A DNA stretch of 64,000 nt from Prochlorococcus marinus str. MIT 9107 (GCF_000759855.1 NZ_JNAI01000008.1:52738-116737), one strand, 5' to 3'. Positions 1 through 9,543 are shown, counted from the first letter of the stretch. Program-made: numbers and translations. Notes: a model not told the origin generated them from the letters alone.

Positions 1-1
1 G

Positions 2-514
2 AAAAATATCGAAGCACTTTTACGTTCTTGGCGCCAAACAAAACACAATAATTGCAAATTACTTATTGTTGGTGATGGTCCAATGAAGCCAACACTTGAA
101 AATAGTTTTTCAAACCTAAGTAAAGATACATTAATTTGGTGGGGTGCCGAATTAGATTTAGAAACTAGGGTAGCGATAATGCAAATAGCAGAAGTATTTT
201 TCTTACCAAGCTTAGTAGAGGGTTTGTCATTATCACTTTTAGAGGCGATGTCTACTGGCACTGCATGTGTAGCAACTGATGCCGGCGCTGATGGTGAAGT
301 ATTAGATAAAGGCGCAGGAATAGTAATTTCAACTGAAAATGTGGCTGCACAACTAAAAACTATAATCCCGATTCTGGTAGAACACCCCTCATTTACAAAA
401 GATCTCGGCAAAAAAGCTAGAGAAAGAGTTATTGAAAGATATACAATTACTAAAAATATAAATTATCTGGAGAAAGTTTATAAAAGCTTAAAAGAGAATT
501 TAAAAACTAATTAA
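2..514 (+). CDS. Glycosyltransferase family 4 (GT-B), C-terminal part only
   Basis: The reading frame is already open at the window edge, so the N-terminal half lies outside. The visible part has the nucleotide-sugar-binding half of a GT-B enzyme: a beta strand ending in VGDGP, then a strand and helix with LPSLVEGLSLSLLEAMSTGTACVAT, shown here only as the motif around EGLSLSLLEAM. The glutamate of that motif normally contacts the donor sugar nucleotide. It probably transfers a sugar to a lipid or polysaccharide acceptor; the substrate cannot be inferred. It converges on proC with an 8-nt overlap of the two 3' ends. An internal ATG at 83 exists but cuts through the conserved domain, so it is not taken as the start. 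Confidence 0.85.
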   Translation, partial: KNIEALLRSWRQTKHNNCKLLIVGDGPMKPTLENSFSNLSKDTLIWWGAELDLETRVAIMQIAEVFFLPSLVEGLSLSLLEAMSTGTACVATDAGADGEVLDKGAGIVISTENVAAQLKTIIPILVEHPSFTKDLGKKARERVIERYTITKNINYLEKVYKSLKENLKTN

Positions 515-1319
515 ACTCTTTACTTCGATTTCTAGCTGAAACTATAGATTCAATTAATGCTGATCTTACACTCTTTTTTTCTAAAACCCTTAAAGCAGAA
601 ATAGTTGTTCCACCAGGTGAGGTTACTAAATTTTTAAGCTCAGAAGTAGTAAGTTTTTTTTCTTTAATTAAACTTATAGTCCCTAGTATCATCTCCATTA
701 CAAGTTCTTCTGAAAGTATTTTTGGTAATCCTCCACTTAATCCTCCATCACTTAATGATTCAATAATTAAAGCAATAATCGCAGGGCCTGAAGAAGTTAA
801 AGCTAAAAATATATCAAGATAATCTTCAGTAAAATCGTAAATCTTACTAGTACTTTCAAATAAATTTTTTGTAAATTTTTCCTGATCTTTTGAAATTTTT
901 TCACCCCAAGCAATTCCTGTTAAACCCTTTCCAACAGTTATAGGAATATTAGTAACAACCCTCACACATTTATGGTTAGGAAATTTTTGAGTAAGTTTAT
1001 TTATTGAAACTCCTGCAAGAATTGATACTAATAAATTGTCCTTGTTTTTTATATTGTCGCCTTCAATTATATTTTGAAGATGTTGAGGTTTTACCGAAAG
1101 AAGTTTAAATTGACAATCCCAAATTTTTTTTGAATCAATAGAACCTGATTTATAGACTTCTATGTTATGTTTATAATTTTTTTTTATATTTTCTAAACTT
1201 TTTTCTGAATTTACAACACAATGAACCTTATCTGGCTGAATTAATTTTTTATCTAATAAAGGAGTAACAATAGCTTTTGCAATATTTCCAAAACCAATAA
1301 TCGCAATTTCTTCAGTCAC
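507..1319 (-). CDS. proC: Pyrroline-5-carboxylate reductase
   Basis: This 270-residue cytosolic enzyme catalyses the last step of proline synthesis, NAD(P)H-dependent reduction of pyrroline-5-carboxylate. The N-terminus carries a Rossmann nucleotide-binding motif (GFGNIAKA near residue 9), the middle has SVKPQ and SILAGVS, and the C-terminal dimerisation domain has the family signature SPGGTTISALRVLE near residue 233. Length is normal. The start is GTG at 1319, because the Rossmann strand begins five residues later. It lies 7 bp downstream of sepF, as in many cyanobacteria and Gram-positives, and is the last gene of the leftward run. Confidence 0.95.
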   Translation of the reverse strand: MTEEIAIIGFGNIAKAIVTPLLDKKLIQPDKVHCVVNSEKSLENIKKNYKHNIEVYKSGSIDSKKIWDCQFKLLSVKPQHLQNIIEGDNIKNKDNLLVSILAGVSINKLTQKFPNHKCVRVVTNIPITVGKGLTGIAWGEKISKDQEKFTKNLFESTSKIYDFTEDYLDIFLALTSSGPAIIALIIESLSDGGLSGGLPKILSEELVMEMILGTISLIKEKKLTTSELKNLVTSPGGTTISALRVLEKKSVRSALIESIVSARNRSKEFN

Positions 1320-1326
1320 AGATTAA

Positions 1327-1902
1327 TCATGAATGAGCAGTTAATCTAGAATCACCCCATGCTGGTTCAGGAGCAGTATTTTTTCCAAAACTATATTTTG
1401 GTTTATTTTCTGTAGGCACATTAGAAGGAGAAGCCTCTTCAGGGGAAGAACTAGTTACATTTACGCAACTTGGAGCAAATAGAAAAATACTTTCACCCAC
1501 TCTTTCTTGATGTCCATCTATTGCATATGTCCCTCCAGCAATAAAATCAACCGCTCTTTGAGCCTGATCAGGATCCATCATGGTTAAATTAAGAATTACT
1601 GTTTTTCTTTCTCTTAATGCTTGTATTGCTTGAGGCATCTCATCAAAACTTCTTGGTTCCATTAAGCTTACCTCTGAGGTTGAATTAGAAATACCTGGCA
1701 TCCCAACCACTTTTGATGATCTATTGTTATTCATAAAATCGAATGGATTTGAATTTGCAAGGGTATTTGAATTTCTTTGATTTTGCTTAAAATCATTAAT
1801 ATCATTAAGTTCATCCTCTGATGCATAATCCAAATCATCAAAATCATCATCGAGATACTCATCACCTGCAACAACTGCCTTTAATCTAGAAATAAGTGAC
1901 AC
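1327..1902 (-). CDS. sepF: Cell division protein SepF
   Basis: SepF tethers FtsZ filaments to the membrane at the division site. The protein has 191 residues. It starts with a short amphipathic segment ([11 protein letters not shown]), which in the family is the membrane anchor. An acidic, Asn-rich linker follows to about residue 75. The conserved SepF domain follows with [19 protein letters not shown], here residues about 82-100, and [20 protein letters not shown]. The C-terminal tail is low complexity. The GTG start at 1902 has an AAAAGG ribosome-binding site. It is between yggS (151-bp gap) and proC (7-bp gap), the usual sepF neighbourhood. Confidence 0.93.
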   Translation of the reverse strand: MSLISRLKAVVAGDEYLDDDFDDLDYASEDELNDINDFKQNQRNSNTLANSNPFDFMNNNRSSKVVGMPGISNSTSEVSLMEPRSFDEMPQAIQALRERKTVILNLTMMDPDQAQRAVDFIAGGTYAIDGHQERVGESIFLFAPSCVNVTSSSPEEASPSNVPTENKPKYSFGKNTAPEPAWGDSRLTAHS

Positions 1903-2053
1903 CTTTTAAATCCTCTTAAAAATTGATTACTAAGGTATAAGAACCTTAAGTAATAGATTCATTTTTTAAATGAATAAACTACCTATACTTAGATAACGTT
2001 AGTTGAAGTTTACTGCAAGTTTATAGATAAGATTTTTACAAAAAAATTACTAA

Positions 2054-2689
2054 TCAGGATCTATCTCCAAAAATTAATGATCCTAATCTTAACCATGTTG
2101 ATCCTGCTTCAATAGCTTCCTCCCAATCCCCCGACATTCCCATTGAACAATCTTGAAGTTGAATTGAATCAGCTAGGGAACGGCATTTTTTAAACAATTC
2201 TAAATTTTCTTTGGATCTAAGCCCTTTAGGATTAATCGTCATCAAACCAGTTAATCTGATATTTTTTAGTTCTTGAATTTCACTCCATTTCTTTATTAAA
2301 AGTTCAGGATTAAAACCTCCTTTAGTTGGATCATCACTCAACTTAACCTGCAACATTATGAATGGATTCTTCTTCTCTTCACCTGAAATATTAGAAATCT
2401 TTTGCAACTTCTCAAATGAATCTACCGAATGTATATAGTTGAAATTTTGGACGATCTTTCTTATTTTATTACTTTGTATTCGTCCAATAAAGTGCCATTT
2501 TATTTGTTTAAGGTCTTTAAGGATAAATTGCTTCTCGTAAGCCTCTTGAAACTTACTCTCTCCAAAATCATTTTGACCTATTCTTTGAATAGTCTTTATT
2601 TCTTGACTTTTAAATCCTTTACTTACAGCTAGTATGTTTACATTTGGTGGGATTTTATTTTTTATTTTTAAATAATTTGAAGGGTTCAC
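2054..2689 (-). CDS. YggS/PROSC-family pyridoxal-phosphate homeostasis protein
   Basis: The 211-residue single-domain TIM-barrel protein binds PLP through Lys24 in the motif LAVSKGF and has the family blocks GESKFQEAYEK, WHFIGRIQSNK and LTGLMTINP, ending with the phosphate-binding GSTWLRLGSLIFG. The family has no known catalytic reaction; it buffers PLP and affects amino-acid and keto-acid pools. The start is GTG at 2689, 3 bp after the pipX stop. In cyanobacteria this gene is typically paired with pipX, and genetic interaction of the two products is known, so the adjacency here is meaningful. Confidence 0.92.
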   Translation of the reverse strand: MNPSNYLKIKNKIPPNVNILAVSKGFKSQEIKTIQRIGQNDFGESKFQEAYEKQFILKDLKQIKWHFIGRIQSNKIRKIVQNFNYIHSVDSFEKLQKISNISGEEKKNPFIMLQVKLSDDPTKGGFNPELLIKKWSEIQELKNIRLTGLMTINPKGLRSKENLELFKKCRSLADSIQLQDCSMGMSGDWEEAIEAGSTWLRLGSLIFGDRS

Positions 2690-2692
2690 CTT

Positions 2693-2959
2693 TTATAAGA
2701 AAGTTTGTGTGAATAGATTCTCCCATTTAAGTAGATCTTCAGATACTGTTCTTCTAGCTCTTTGAAGGTTCAATTCAGCCTGATTACGAGCATCTAAATA
2801 AGGTATGACTTCAAAAAAAACTTCTCTTTGTCTAATTTCTACTAAAAAAAACATTTTTTGGGCATATAGTGTCGCATAAATATCTCTCCCATCATTTCCA
2901 GGAGAGACTTGATACAACATTCCAAATGTTGGATGGTTTAAATAACGCTCGGAACTCAA
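2693..2959 (-). CDS. pipX: PipX, PII-interacting coactivator of NtcA
   Basis: PipX is a small cyanobacterial protein that swaps between PII (GlnB) and the nitrogen regulator NtcA according to the 2-oxoglutarate level. The 88-residue product has the expected N-terminal Tudor-like beta fold (YLNHPTFGMLYQVSPG, then LYAQKMFFLVEIR) and a C-terminal pair of helices containing ARRTVSEDLLKWENLF. The start is TTG at 2959; no upstream ATG is in frame. It is upstream of yggS with a 3-bp gap, so the two are almost certainly co-transcribed. Confidence 0.93.
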   Translation of the reverse strand: MSSERYLNHPTFGMLYQVSPGNDGRDIYATLYAQKMFFLVEIRQREVFFEVIPYLDARNQAELNLQRARRTVSEDLLKWENLFTQTFL

Positions 2960-2977
2960 ACTAAAATAATGTATTAT

Positions 2978-3892
2978 TTATAATGCACCATACAGTTTTC
3001 TAAGAAAAATTGCTATGAGAATAAAACATATGGTTAATGTATTAACAATTACATTGAGAAATTTTGAAGGATAAGAAGTTCTAAATCTATTGGTTTTAAT
3101 AATAATTTTTTTCTTAGAGAGCAAAGACTCTGCACCTTGATCAATTCTCAAGAATATATTTTGAAATAACCTTTCCACTAAAATTAATATGAGATTAAAG
3201 GATTTCTTAAATCCTAAATTTCGAAAATTTATTGCTCTAACTGAAACTGACTTAATTATATTTTGAAATTCTTCCTGCACTAAAGGAATAAAACGTAATG
3301 CAATTAATAATTGAAAAAGCCACTTACTTATTGGTAATCCTATTTTTCTTAATGGATAAAGAAACCAACTTAATCCCCATACAATGTCTTCTTGTAAAGT
3401 AGTTAAAAGCATCAAATTAACACTATGAATAACAGTAAATATCAAAGTTGAGGTTTTTATCCCTAATTCAAAGGCTTTTCTTGAGAAATTATAAGGGCCA
3501 AAATCTATAAAAAACACCCTCTGCGAAGGGATTTGCAGAATATCCCAATTTTTATAGCTTTCCAACACTACTTCTAATTCGTTGGGATTTCTTAAAGAGC
3601 TATCAATAGATTGAATATCAAAAGAAGCAAGTATTGATATAAACCCAATGAATAATGATAAGCAAGATAGCAAACACAATGATCGCCACCATACTCTAGA
3701 TGGCAATAAACTTAAAAAAGTAATTAATAGTAAACAACCCACTAAACTCAATCTCCATATAGGACCTGCCCAAATTGGAGTAATTAGAAATATCATTATT
3801 ACAATTATTTTTAATCTACTATCTATAATTCTTAGCCAACTTCTATTGCCGTAAACATATTGACCAACTGAAAATCTAGTGAGTATATTCAT
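2978..3892 (-). CDS. EcfT/CbiQ-family energy-coupling factor transporter membrane subunit
   Basis: The 304-residue product has about five to six hydrophobic segments: two near residues 28-60, one around 75-95, and further ones near 145-170, 185-205 and the C-terminus. A long cytoplasmic loop between about residues 205 and 260 contains the coupling-helix style motifs ALRFIPLVQEEF and SVRAINFR. In ECF transporters this subunit links the substrate-binding S component to the ATPases. No S component or ATPase gene is beside it, so the substrate is unknown. ATG at 3892 overlaps the der stop codon as ATGA; a TTG three bases earlier is also possible. Confidence 0.85.
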   Translation of the reverse strand: MNILTRFSVGQYVYGNRSWLRIIDSRLKIIVIMIFLITPIWAGPIWRLSLVGCLLLITFLSLLPSRVWWRSLCLLSCLSLFIGFISILASFDIQSIDSSLRNPNELEVVLESYKNWDILQIPSQRVFFIDFGPYNFSRKAFELGIKTSTLIFTVIHSVNLMLLTTLQEDIVWGLSWFLYPLRKIGLPISKWLFQLLIALRFIPLVQEEFQNIIKSVSVRAINFRNLGFKKSFNLILILVERLFQNIFLRIDQGAESLLSKKKIIIKTNRFRTSYPSKFLNVIVNTLTICFILIAIFLRKLYGAL

Positions 3893-5265
3893 CAATCTTT
3901 TTGAATTAGCTCAATATTTTCCTTTTCTACTTCTTTATTTAATGCTCTTTGTTGCTTCCCTCTCCAAAGTAAAATTAGGGGTGTACCTTCAAAGCCTAAA
4001 TTTAATCTGATTTGTTTTTCAATATATCTTCTATATGTTATTCCAAATAATTTAGGGTCGTTTACAAAAAGAGTAAAGGTAGGAGGCTGATTCTTTACTT
4101 GTGTGCCGTAATAAAGTCTACCTTGCTTTCCGCTTCTTTTAGTTGGAGGACTCTTCCAACTAATTGCCTCTGTCAGCACTTCATTAACCACAGATGTTGT
4201 AACTCTTCTTCTATGTTGATTAACAGCATTAAGAGCGTGTTCAAAAATATTCTCAACTCTTTGTCCAGTTAGGGCCGATATAAAAATCATTTTTGACCAG
4301 TGTAAAAAATAAAGTTTAGATCTAAGTTCTTTTTCTACTTGATAAATTGTTGAACTATTTTTTTCTACAAGATCCCATTTATTAACAACAATTATACAAG
4401 CTCTCCCTTGTTCTTCTATTCGCCCTGCCAACTTCTGATCTTGATCAGTTACTCCATCTATAGCATCTATAACTAAAACACAAACATCACTTCTATCAAT
4501 AGATTTAAAAGCCCTATTAATCCCAAAGAATTCAGTCCCATATTTAACATTTTTCTTTCTTCTAATACCTGCAGTATCAACAATTTTCCATTGATTATCC
4601 CCTTTTTTTATAAGAGTATCTATTGAATCAGTTGTCGTTCCACTAATATCACTAACTATTGCTCTTTTTTCTCCAGAGATTGAATTTAACAAACTAGATT
4701 TACCAACGTTTGGCCTGCCAATAATTGACATCATTATCTTTTCTTCTTCAACCTGAATATTATTTTCAGGAAGTTCGCCAATAACGAGATCTAAAAGATC
4801 CCCAGTGCCTGAACCATGAATAGCGGAAACTGGGTAAGGTTCTCCCAATCCCAATTTCCAGAACTCTGAAGCCAAAGAGATTCCAAGAGTAGTTGATTCA
4901 CATTTATTAACAGCAACAATTGTTTTAGAGCTTGAGTTTCTTAACCATTTTGCTATTGATAAATCACCATCAGTAACACCTTGGTTTCCATCTACCACAA
5001 GTAAGGCGAGTGAAGCCTCTTCTAAAGCCAAGAAAACTTGAGTTCTTATCTCAGGTAGAAATTCACTATCATCATCAAAAACTAAACCTCCAGTATCAAC
5101 TATTTGAAATTCTCTGCCTCCCCATGACGCATTTTGATAAGTTCTATCTCTCGTAACACCAGGTTTATCAAAAACAATTGCATCATTACTTTGGCAAAGA
5201 CGATTGACCAAGGTTGATTTCCCTACGTTAGGTCTTCCTATAATTGCTATTGTAGGGAGAATCAA
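3892..5265 (-). CDS. der: Ribosome biogenesis GTPase Der (EngA)
   Basis: Der is a GTPase with two tandem G domains that helps assemble the 50S subunit. Both P-loops are visible: GRPNVGKST at the N-terminus and GRPNVGKSS near residue 182. DTGG and DTAG G3 motifs and NKCE and NKWD G4 motifs follow. The C-terminal KH-like domain ends with [14 protein letters not shown]. The length of 457 residues is normal. The start is TTG at 5265, directly before [11 protein letters not shown], and no ATG lies upstream in frame. Its 3' end overlaps the start of the EcfT-like gene. Confidence 0.96.
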   Translation of the reverse strand: MILPTIAIIGRPNVGKSTLVNRLCQSNDAIVFDKPGVTRDRTYQNASWGGREFQIVDTGGLVFDDDSEFLPEIRTQVFLALEEASLALLVVDGNQGVTDGDLSIAKWLRNSSSKTIVAVNKCESTTLGISLASEFWKLGLGEPYPVSAIHGSGTGDLLDLVIGELPENNIQVEEEKIMMSIIGRPNVGKSSLLNSISGEKRAIVSDISGTTTDSIDTLIKKGDNQWKIVDTAGIRRKKNVKYGTEFFGINRAFKSIDRSDVCVLVIDAIDGVTDQDQKLAGRIEEQGRACIIVVNKWDLVEKNSSTIYQVEKELRSKLYFLHWSKMIFISALTGQRVENIFEHALNAVNQHRRRVTTSVVNEVLTEAISWKSPPTKRSGKQGRLYYGTQVKNQPPTFTLFVNDPKLFGITYRRYIEKQIRLNLGFEGTPLILLWRGKQQRALNKEVEKENIELIQKD

Positions 5266-5338
5266 TTCTTCTCTCCAAAGAAATTAGTTTCCATTACAAC
5301 TATACCTTTAATATAACCATTTACCTTACTCAAAAAAT

Positions 5339-5824
5339 TTATTTGATTTCTGGATCACCTAAATGTCCTTTTGCTGGATTAACAGAAGGAGAAGAAACTG
5401 CAGGAAGCTTATCTTCTTTAATAGAAAAAGAATTTGACTCAATAGACCAATAAATTAACCAATTTACGGCGGTTGCTCTTCTAGTCCTTCTTGGATAAAG
5501 TTCGTTAATTTTATAACCTTTAAAATTAAGAAAATTTTTCAATCCCTTTTTATGCTCCTTTGGAATTGATCGGGTCAAATGTACTGATGCTATTCGCTCT
5601 GAAATGATTTTAGGAGCTTTTACGAATTTTTCTGACCAAAAAGAAGGAGTTAATTCACTAAAAATCCAATCATTCGTATTTTTTTCTCTAGTGTAAAAAA
5701 GTCTTTCCCAGACTAATTCACAAACAAAAACATCACTAACTTTATCCTCGAGAACGAGCAATAATAGTTTCTTACATATTGGCCATGTAAATTTTTTTCT
5801 TATGAAATTTTCCTTTTTACTCAT
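5339..5824 (-). CDS. DUF1823-type cyanobacterial conserved protein
   Basis: The 161-residue soluble protein matches my memory of the DUF1823 family, which occurs in cyanobacteria and plastid-bearing plants and has no defined role. Visible landmarks are an N-terminal WPICKKLLLLVL, a central LVWERLFY and a basic, tryptophan-rich PRRTRRATAVNWLIYW near residue 115. The C-terminal 30 residues are low complexity. No catalytic motif or signal peptide is seen. Its ATG overlaps the cobI stop by one base, so it is translated from the same message. Confidence 0.72.
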   Translation of the reverse strand: MSKKENFIRKKFTWPICKKLLLLVLEDKVSDVFVCELVWERLFYTREKNTNDWIFSELTPSFWSEKFVKAPKIISERIASVHLTRSIPKEHKKGLKNFLNFKGYKINELYPRRTRRATAVNWLIYWSIESNSFSIKEDKLPAVSSPSVNPAKGHLGDPEIK

Positions 5825-6579
5825 TAATCAAACCTTATCAAAATCAAAGAGAAATACGGCATGAAGTCCTTTGTATATTGAGGTGCATATTGAATAATTT
5901 GATTAGGCATACCAACACTTAAAGCAATAAGTGATTTATTAATAATATCCTCTTTTTTTAAGATTTCTCTTACTAAATTCCATCTTTTCCCAACTTTCAT
6001 AATTGCTAAAACAGTTTTTTTACCTTTACTTTCCCTTATAAGGGATGTTAATTCTGAATTTGAAGAAGGGCATTCTTTGATTATCAAGGTCTCTCCTTTT
6101 TTAACTAAATCAAAATCATTCAAGGCTGCCGCTGCTGAAAGAGAAGAAATACCAGGTATAGTTTTGGTCATGATTTCGGGATAAGTATTTTTTATTATTC
6201 TCAAAATATTTGAAGAGCTTGCAAATAGCGAAGTATCTCCAAGACAAAGTAAAACCACTGATTCACCATTTTGTATAAATTTCACAATTTTCTCTACAGC
6301 ATTAGACCATATTTCATCAGGATCAAAATCCCTCCTAGCCATTGGGAAAATAATAGATATATTTTTTTTAAATTTGGTATATTTTTTGACTATTTCTGCG
6401 GCAAAACTCTTTTTATTATAATCTGAAACTGGGAAAACTATAACTTTTGCTTTTTTGATTGCATCTACAGCCGCAATTGTTAAAAGCGATGGATCTCCTG
6501 GGCCAACACCAACGATAGTAAATGATGGAGAATCAATTTTATAACCTGAAAATGCTGTTAAAAAATTTTTCATTAACAT
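5824..6579 (-). CDS. cobI: Precorrin-2 C20-methyltransferase
   Basis: The enzyme adds a SAM-derived methyl group to C20 of precorrin-2 on the way to cobalamin (pseudocobalamin in marine picocyanobacteria). The 251-residue product has the tetrapyrrole methylase signature VGVGPGDPSLLTIAAVDAIKKA at the N-terminus, here starting near residue 24, plus LCLGDTSLFASSSNILR and IPGISSLSAAAA. The motif order and length fit CobI/CbiL rather than other methylases. It sits between miaE (17-bp gap) and the DUF1823 gene (1-nt overlap). Confidence 0.92.
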   Translation of the reverse strand: MLMKNFLTAFSGYKIDSPSFTIVGVGPGDPSLLTIAAVDAIKKAKVIVFPVSDYNKKSFAAEIVKKYTKFKKNISIIFPMARRDFDPDEIWSNAVEKIVKFIQNGESVVLLCLGDTSLFASSSNILRIIKNTYPEIMTKTIPGISSLSAAAALNDFDLVKKGETLIIKECPSSNSELTSLIRESKGKKTVLAIMKVGKRWNLVREILKKEDIINKSLIALSVGMPNQIIQYAPQYTKDFMPYFSLILIRFD

Positions 6580-6596
6580 TATTAATTTGATTATTT

Positions 6597-7205
6597 CTAA
6601 CTATGGACTCTTGGCATAAAAAAAGTCTCAGCGAGTATTTTTGACTCAATGTCAGACAATTCCTCTAACCTTTTGAAAGTTTGATTTTTAGAAAATTTAG
6701 TTTGCGCAAGCTTCCAATAAATTCCAAAATGTCTTGCCTCACTCTCAAGCAAAGACTCATAAAGCACTTGAAAAGATTCGTCTTTAGAATTCAGAGCAAG
6801 CAATCCTAATCTTTCATGACTTCTTGCTTCAATCAGCCCTGCAATCAAGAAACTATCAAGCATTCTATTAGGCTCTTCTTTTCTTATTTTCTTAGCCAAT
6901 TCAGAACCATATGGAGGAGGTTTTAAAGCCTTGAGAGAATAGCCAAGATCCTTCAAAAAATAGAGTATTTTTTCAAAATGTTCTAATTCCTCTCGTGCGA
7001 TTGGACTTAAAACTTCTGCTAAATTTGGTTCAGAAGGATATCTAAACATTAATTGAACAGCTACACCTGCAGCTTTTCGCTCGCAGTGAGCATGGTCAAT
7101 AAGAATCTCTATTGGATTAGATAAAGCGAGTTTGATCCACTCATCTGAGGTCGATGAGGATAAATATTTTATTTGAGAAGAAGGCCTTTTAAAATCAACT
7201 AGCAT
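6597..7205 (-). CDS. miaE: tRNA-(ms2io6A)-hydroxylase MiaE
   Basis: MiaE is a non-haem di-iron monooxygenase that hydroxylates the isopentenyl group of ms2i6A37 in tRNA. The 202-residue all-helical protein shows the carboxylate and histidine ligand pattern: HAHCERKAAGVAVQ, then EELEHFEKIL, then IEARSHERL and ESEARHFGIYW. These four Glu/His helices supply the di-iron site. Its ATG directly abuts the aroQ stop codon, so both are read from one transcript. Confidence 0.92.
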   Translation of the reverse strand: MLVDFKRPSSQIKYLSSSTSDEWIKLALSNPIEILIDHAHCERKAAGVAVQLMFRYPSEPNLAEVLSPIAREELEHFEKILYFLKDLGYSLKALKPPPYGSELAKKIRKEEPNRMLDSFLIAGLIEARSHERLGLLALNSKDESFQVLYESLLESEARHFGIYWKLAQTKFSKNQTFKRLEELSDIESKILAETFFMPRVHS

Positions 7206-7646
7206 TTAATCTTTACTTCTTAAATATTCAATTATTCCATCAAGAGCCAAAGAATAACTGGATATCCCGAATCCACTAATTATCCCTATAGCTTTATCAG
7301 TTAGAAAAGATTCTTTACGAAAATCTTCTCTACTAAAAATATTTGAAATATGTAATTCTACAAATGGAATTTTTGATCCAATTAAAGCATCTCGAATAGA
7401 AATGGAGGTATGAGTAAAAGCGCCAGCATTAATAAGAATACCTTGAATTTTGTTAACAGAATCATGAATTTTATCAACTATTTCTCCTTCGTGATTACTT
7501 TGAAAACATTTAAGATTAATACTTTTATCTTTGGCAACTTTAATTAAATCTTTTTCAATATCATTCAACGTTTTATTACCATATATTTCGGGTTCTCTAG
7601 TTCCCAATAGATTTAAATTTGGTCCATTTATTAATAATATATTCAT
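7206..7646 (-). CDS. aroQ: Type II 3-dehydroquinate dehydratase
   Basis: This shikimate-pathway enzyme dehydrates 3-dehydroquinate. The product begins [15 protein letters not shown], the family's N-terminal signature, followed by the catalytic-loop arginine and tyrosine in [18 protein letters not shown] and [15 protein letters not shown] follow. The ATG at 7646 gives 146 residues, the usual length. A longer frame opening at 7712 only adds a hydrophobic 22-residue stretch unlike the family, so it is rejected. The gene heads the leftward operon that runs through to proC. Confidence 0.94.
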   Translation of the reverse strand: MNILLINGPNLNLLGTREPEIYGNKTLNDIEKDLIKVAKDKSINLKCFQSNHEGEIVDKIHDSVNKIQGILINAGAFTHTSISIRDALIGSKIPFVELHISNIFSREDFRKESFLTDKAIGIISGFGISSYSLALDGIIEYLRSKD

Positions 7647-7748
7647 CAGTAATAAAATCTTTTCTACATAAATGCTATCTAGAAAGAAACAAAAAAACCA
7701 AAACATTTTCACACAAAGTGACCATTAACTGATAAGTTCAAAGAGTGG

Positions 7749-7830
7749 GGGTCGGTGCCCGAGTGGTTAAAGGGGGCGGACTGTAAATCCGCTGGCTCTG
7801 CCTACGTTGGTTCAAATCCAACCCGGCCCA
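7749..7830 (+). tRNA. tRNA-Tyr (GTA)
   Basis: The 82-nt sequence folds as a class II tRNA. The acceptor arms are GGGTCGG and CCGGCCC, the anticodon is GTA inside ACTGTAAATC, and a variable arm precedes the GGTTCAAATCC T arm. The CCA end is not encoded. It is 10 bp upstream of tRNA-Thr. Confidence 0.96.
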
Positions 7831-7840
7831 CTTTAAAATT

Positions 7841-7912
<72 letters not shown>

Positions 7913-8000
7913 CTCGAGGGATAGGCTGGTAAAACTGTGATCTCAGAGATCAGCATTTTGACTTAAATTCATATATATTTGATAAAGTTTGTCTTAAGTA

Positions 8001-8192
8001 ATGCCACTATCGTCATACCGGATGCATAGAATTTATCTTGCAGCTACCATGAATTATGGTTTGGGTTCTGATGATCCAGAAGAGTTGGCCTACTACTACA
8101 AAATCAAGAAAGATATGGCTGACATGAAAAAAGACCCAGTTAAAAAAGGGATACCCCTAACTTGGGATACCCCAGAAAAAATAGATAAATGA
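8001..8192 (+). CDS. Small conserved-looking protein of unknown function
   Basis: The 63-residue product has an N-terminal basic and aromatic segment (YRMHRIYLAATMNYG), an acidic middle (SDDPEELAYYYKIKKDM) and a Lys-rich end. No membrane segment or known domain is recognised. It is the first gene after the tRNA pair. Its base composition is less AT-rich than the region beyond 9.1 kb. Its TGA overlaps the ATG of the next small gene (ATGA), which supports both being real. Confidence 0.6.
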   Translation: MPLSSYRMHRIYLAATMNYGLGSDDPEELAYYYKIKKDMADMKKDPVKKGIPLTWDTPEKIDK

Positions 8193-8296
8193 ACCTAAAT
8201 ACTTTCTTATTAATTGATGGAAGTCTGATGCTTATTGGATTACCTTTGCTGATGATCCTTAAAGGCAAAAAGAAGACTCCTCAATTCATCACTTAA
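8189..8296 (+). CDS. 35-residue single-helix membrane protein
   Basis: The ORF starts with ATG at 8189, overlapping the preceding stop codon. It encodes a hydrophobic helix of about 20 residues (FLLIDGSLMLIGLPLLMILKG, here residues 6-26 roughly) followed by a basic tail KGKKKTPQFIT. The layout suits a small inner- or thylakoid-membrane peptide. Translational coupling to the upstream gene is the main support. No family is recognised. Its end overlaps the convergent SIMPL gene by 8 nt. Confidence 0.5.
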   Translation: MNLNTFLLIDGSLMLIGLPLLMILKGKKKTPQFIT

Positions 8297-9071
8297 CTGC
8301 AAAAGTTACCCCCATAACGGCGGTGATATCTTTCTTAATTGTGGTCGTGTCATAAGAACCCCAGCTACTTACTCTTGTGGAATTTGGAACTGTGATCTGA
8401 AAAACACCTGTGTTAACTTTCTTAAGACCACCAACTTCAGATCCTGCCTGAAGGGCGATAGCCTCAGCTCTGATTCGTGCATCTTTTGCAGCCTTTGCGA
8501 GCATATCAACTCTTTTATCAGCAAGCTTTGAATAAGTGAATTCAGGAGAGCTTGGTCTCACTAAAACACCATCACCAAGAAGTTCAGTTATCTTGCTGTG
8601 GGTCTTCTGAATACGATGAACATCATTGCTCTGGATTTCAATACTCTGATATGTAATCCATTCAGTTCTTATGATTTCATTGGTCTTGGGATGCTTGGTT
8701 TCATATTCTTTGATGCTGGCCGGCCCAAGATAAACTTCCTGTTTGATACCATCTTCAATTCCATTCGCTTTAAGGAAATTCATAGTCTTTTTCATTGACT
8801 CCTTATGCTTGTTAAATGAGTCGATCTGAGTCTTTCCCGTAGCCCTTACCTGAACGGACCATTTTGCAATATCACTCTCAAAACTTTCAGTACTTGCACC
8901 TGTAACAGTGATGGAATTCTCAACCATCCTAAACCCTCTCACAAGTACCGTGGAGGCACCTATAAATCCGCCGAGAGATAAGACGGCCATAGCGAAAACA
9001 AGTGGCGGGGTGCGGCGTATAACACTCAGAGAATCGCCTGGCAGCGACCTGAGTCTATTAATAATTTTCAT
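8289..9071 (-). CDS. SIMPL-domain (DUF541) exported protein
   Basis: The 260-residue protein has a hydrophobic signal or anchor at residues 24-45 and then a SIMPL domain (about 50-258). The domain features are ENSITVTGAST, then WSVQVRATGKTQIDSFNKH, then a helix-rich middle, and KAAKDARIRAEAIALQAG, the most conserved family block, near residue 195. SIMPL proteins are periplasmic or envelope proteins of unclear role. The gene is clearly richer in G and C than the flanking regions and has no obvious partner, which suggests acquisition. The family assignment is from motif memory. Confidence 0.8.
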   Translation of the reverse strand: MKIINRLRSLPGDSLSVIRRTPPLVFAMAVLSLGGFIGASTVLVRGFRMVENSITVTGASTESFESDIAKWSVQVRATGKTQIDSFNKHKESMKKTMNFLKANGIEDGIKQEVYLGPASIKEYETKHPKTNEIIRTEWITYQSIEIQSNDVHRIQKTHSKITELLGDGVLVRPSSPEFTYSKLADKRVDMLAKAAKDARIRAEAIALQAGSEVGGLKKVNTGVFQITVPNSTRVSSWGSYDTTTIKKDITAVMGVTFAVK

Positions 9072-9543
9072 TGTCTATCAGTATGTGTGTAGGAGCTTTG
9101 TAACAGCTGAACCGAAAGAAAAAATATAAAACCCCTGACTTTTATTCCTTCAGTTCTATCTGGCCATTAAAGGAAACATCTTATGTTGATGTGCCAATTT
9201 TAGAGTCGGTTACTAATATTGCCATATGAAATAAAAGTCTGCAAGAAGTATTTTTGTATTACATATTGGCTAAATAATATTTATAGAAATAATTTAACTT
9301 CGCAAACTTTTTTAAACTAAATAATTAACTATAAATAAAAATCAATCTTTGAGAATCAAAACAGAAATTAACCGTGTATTTTAGAAAATTGATTGTTAAT
9401 GTAGATAAGATTTTTCAGACGTTAAAAATTTAATCAATAATTAAAACAAAAGTGAGTAGTATAAAATTTTTATATTTAACAATTCTATTTTTTTCCTCTA
9501 GAATCAAATTTTAATTCAGGGCTTTAATTCTTAACGAAAAATC
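9072..9543. other. Intergenic region without a recognised gene
   Basis: This 472-bp gap separates the SIMPL gene from the SDR gene. GC drops sharply at about 9230, going from the more GC-rich segment to about 20 percent GC, which may mark a junction. No ORF above 25 codons, tRNA or clear terminator is seen. Confidence 0.6.
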
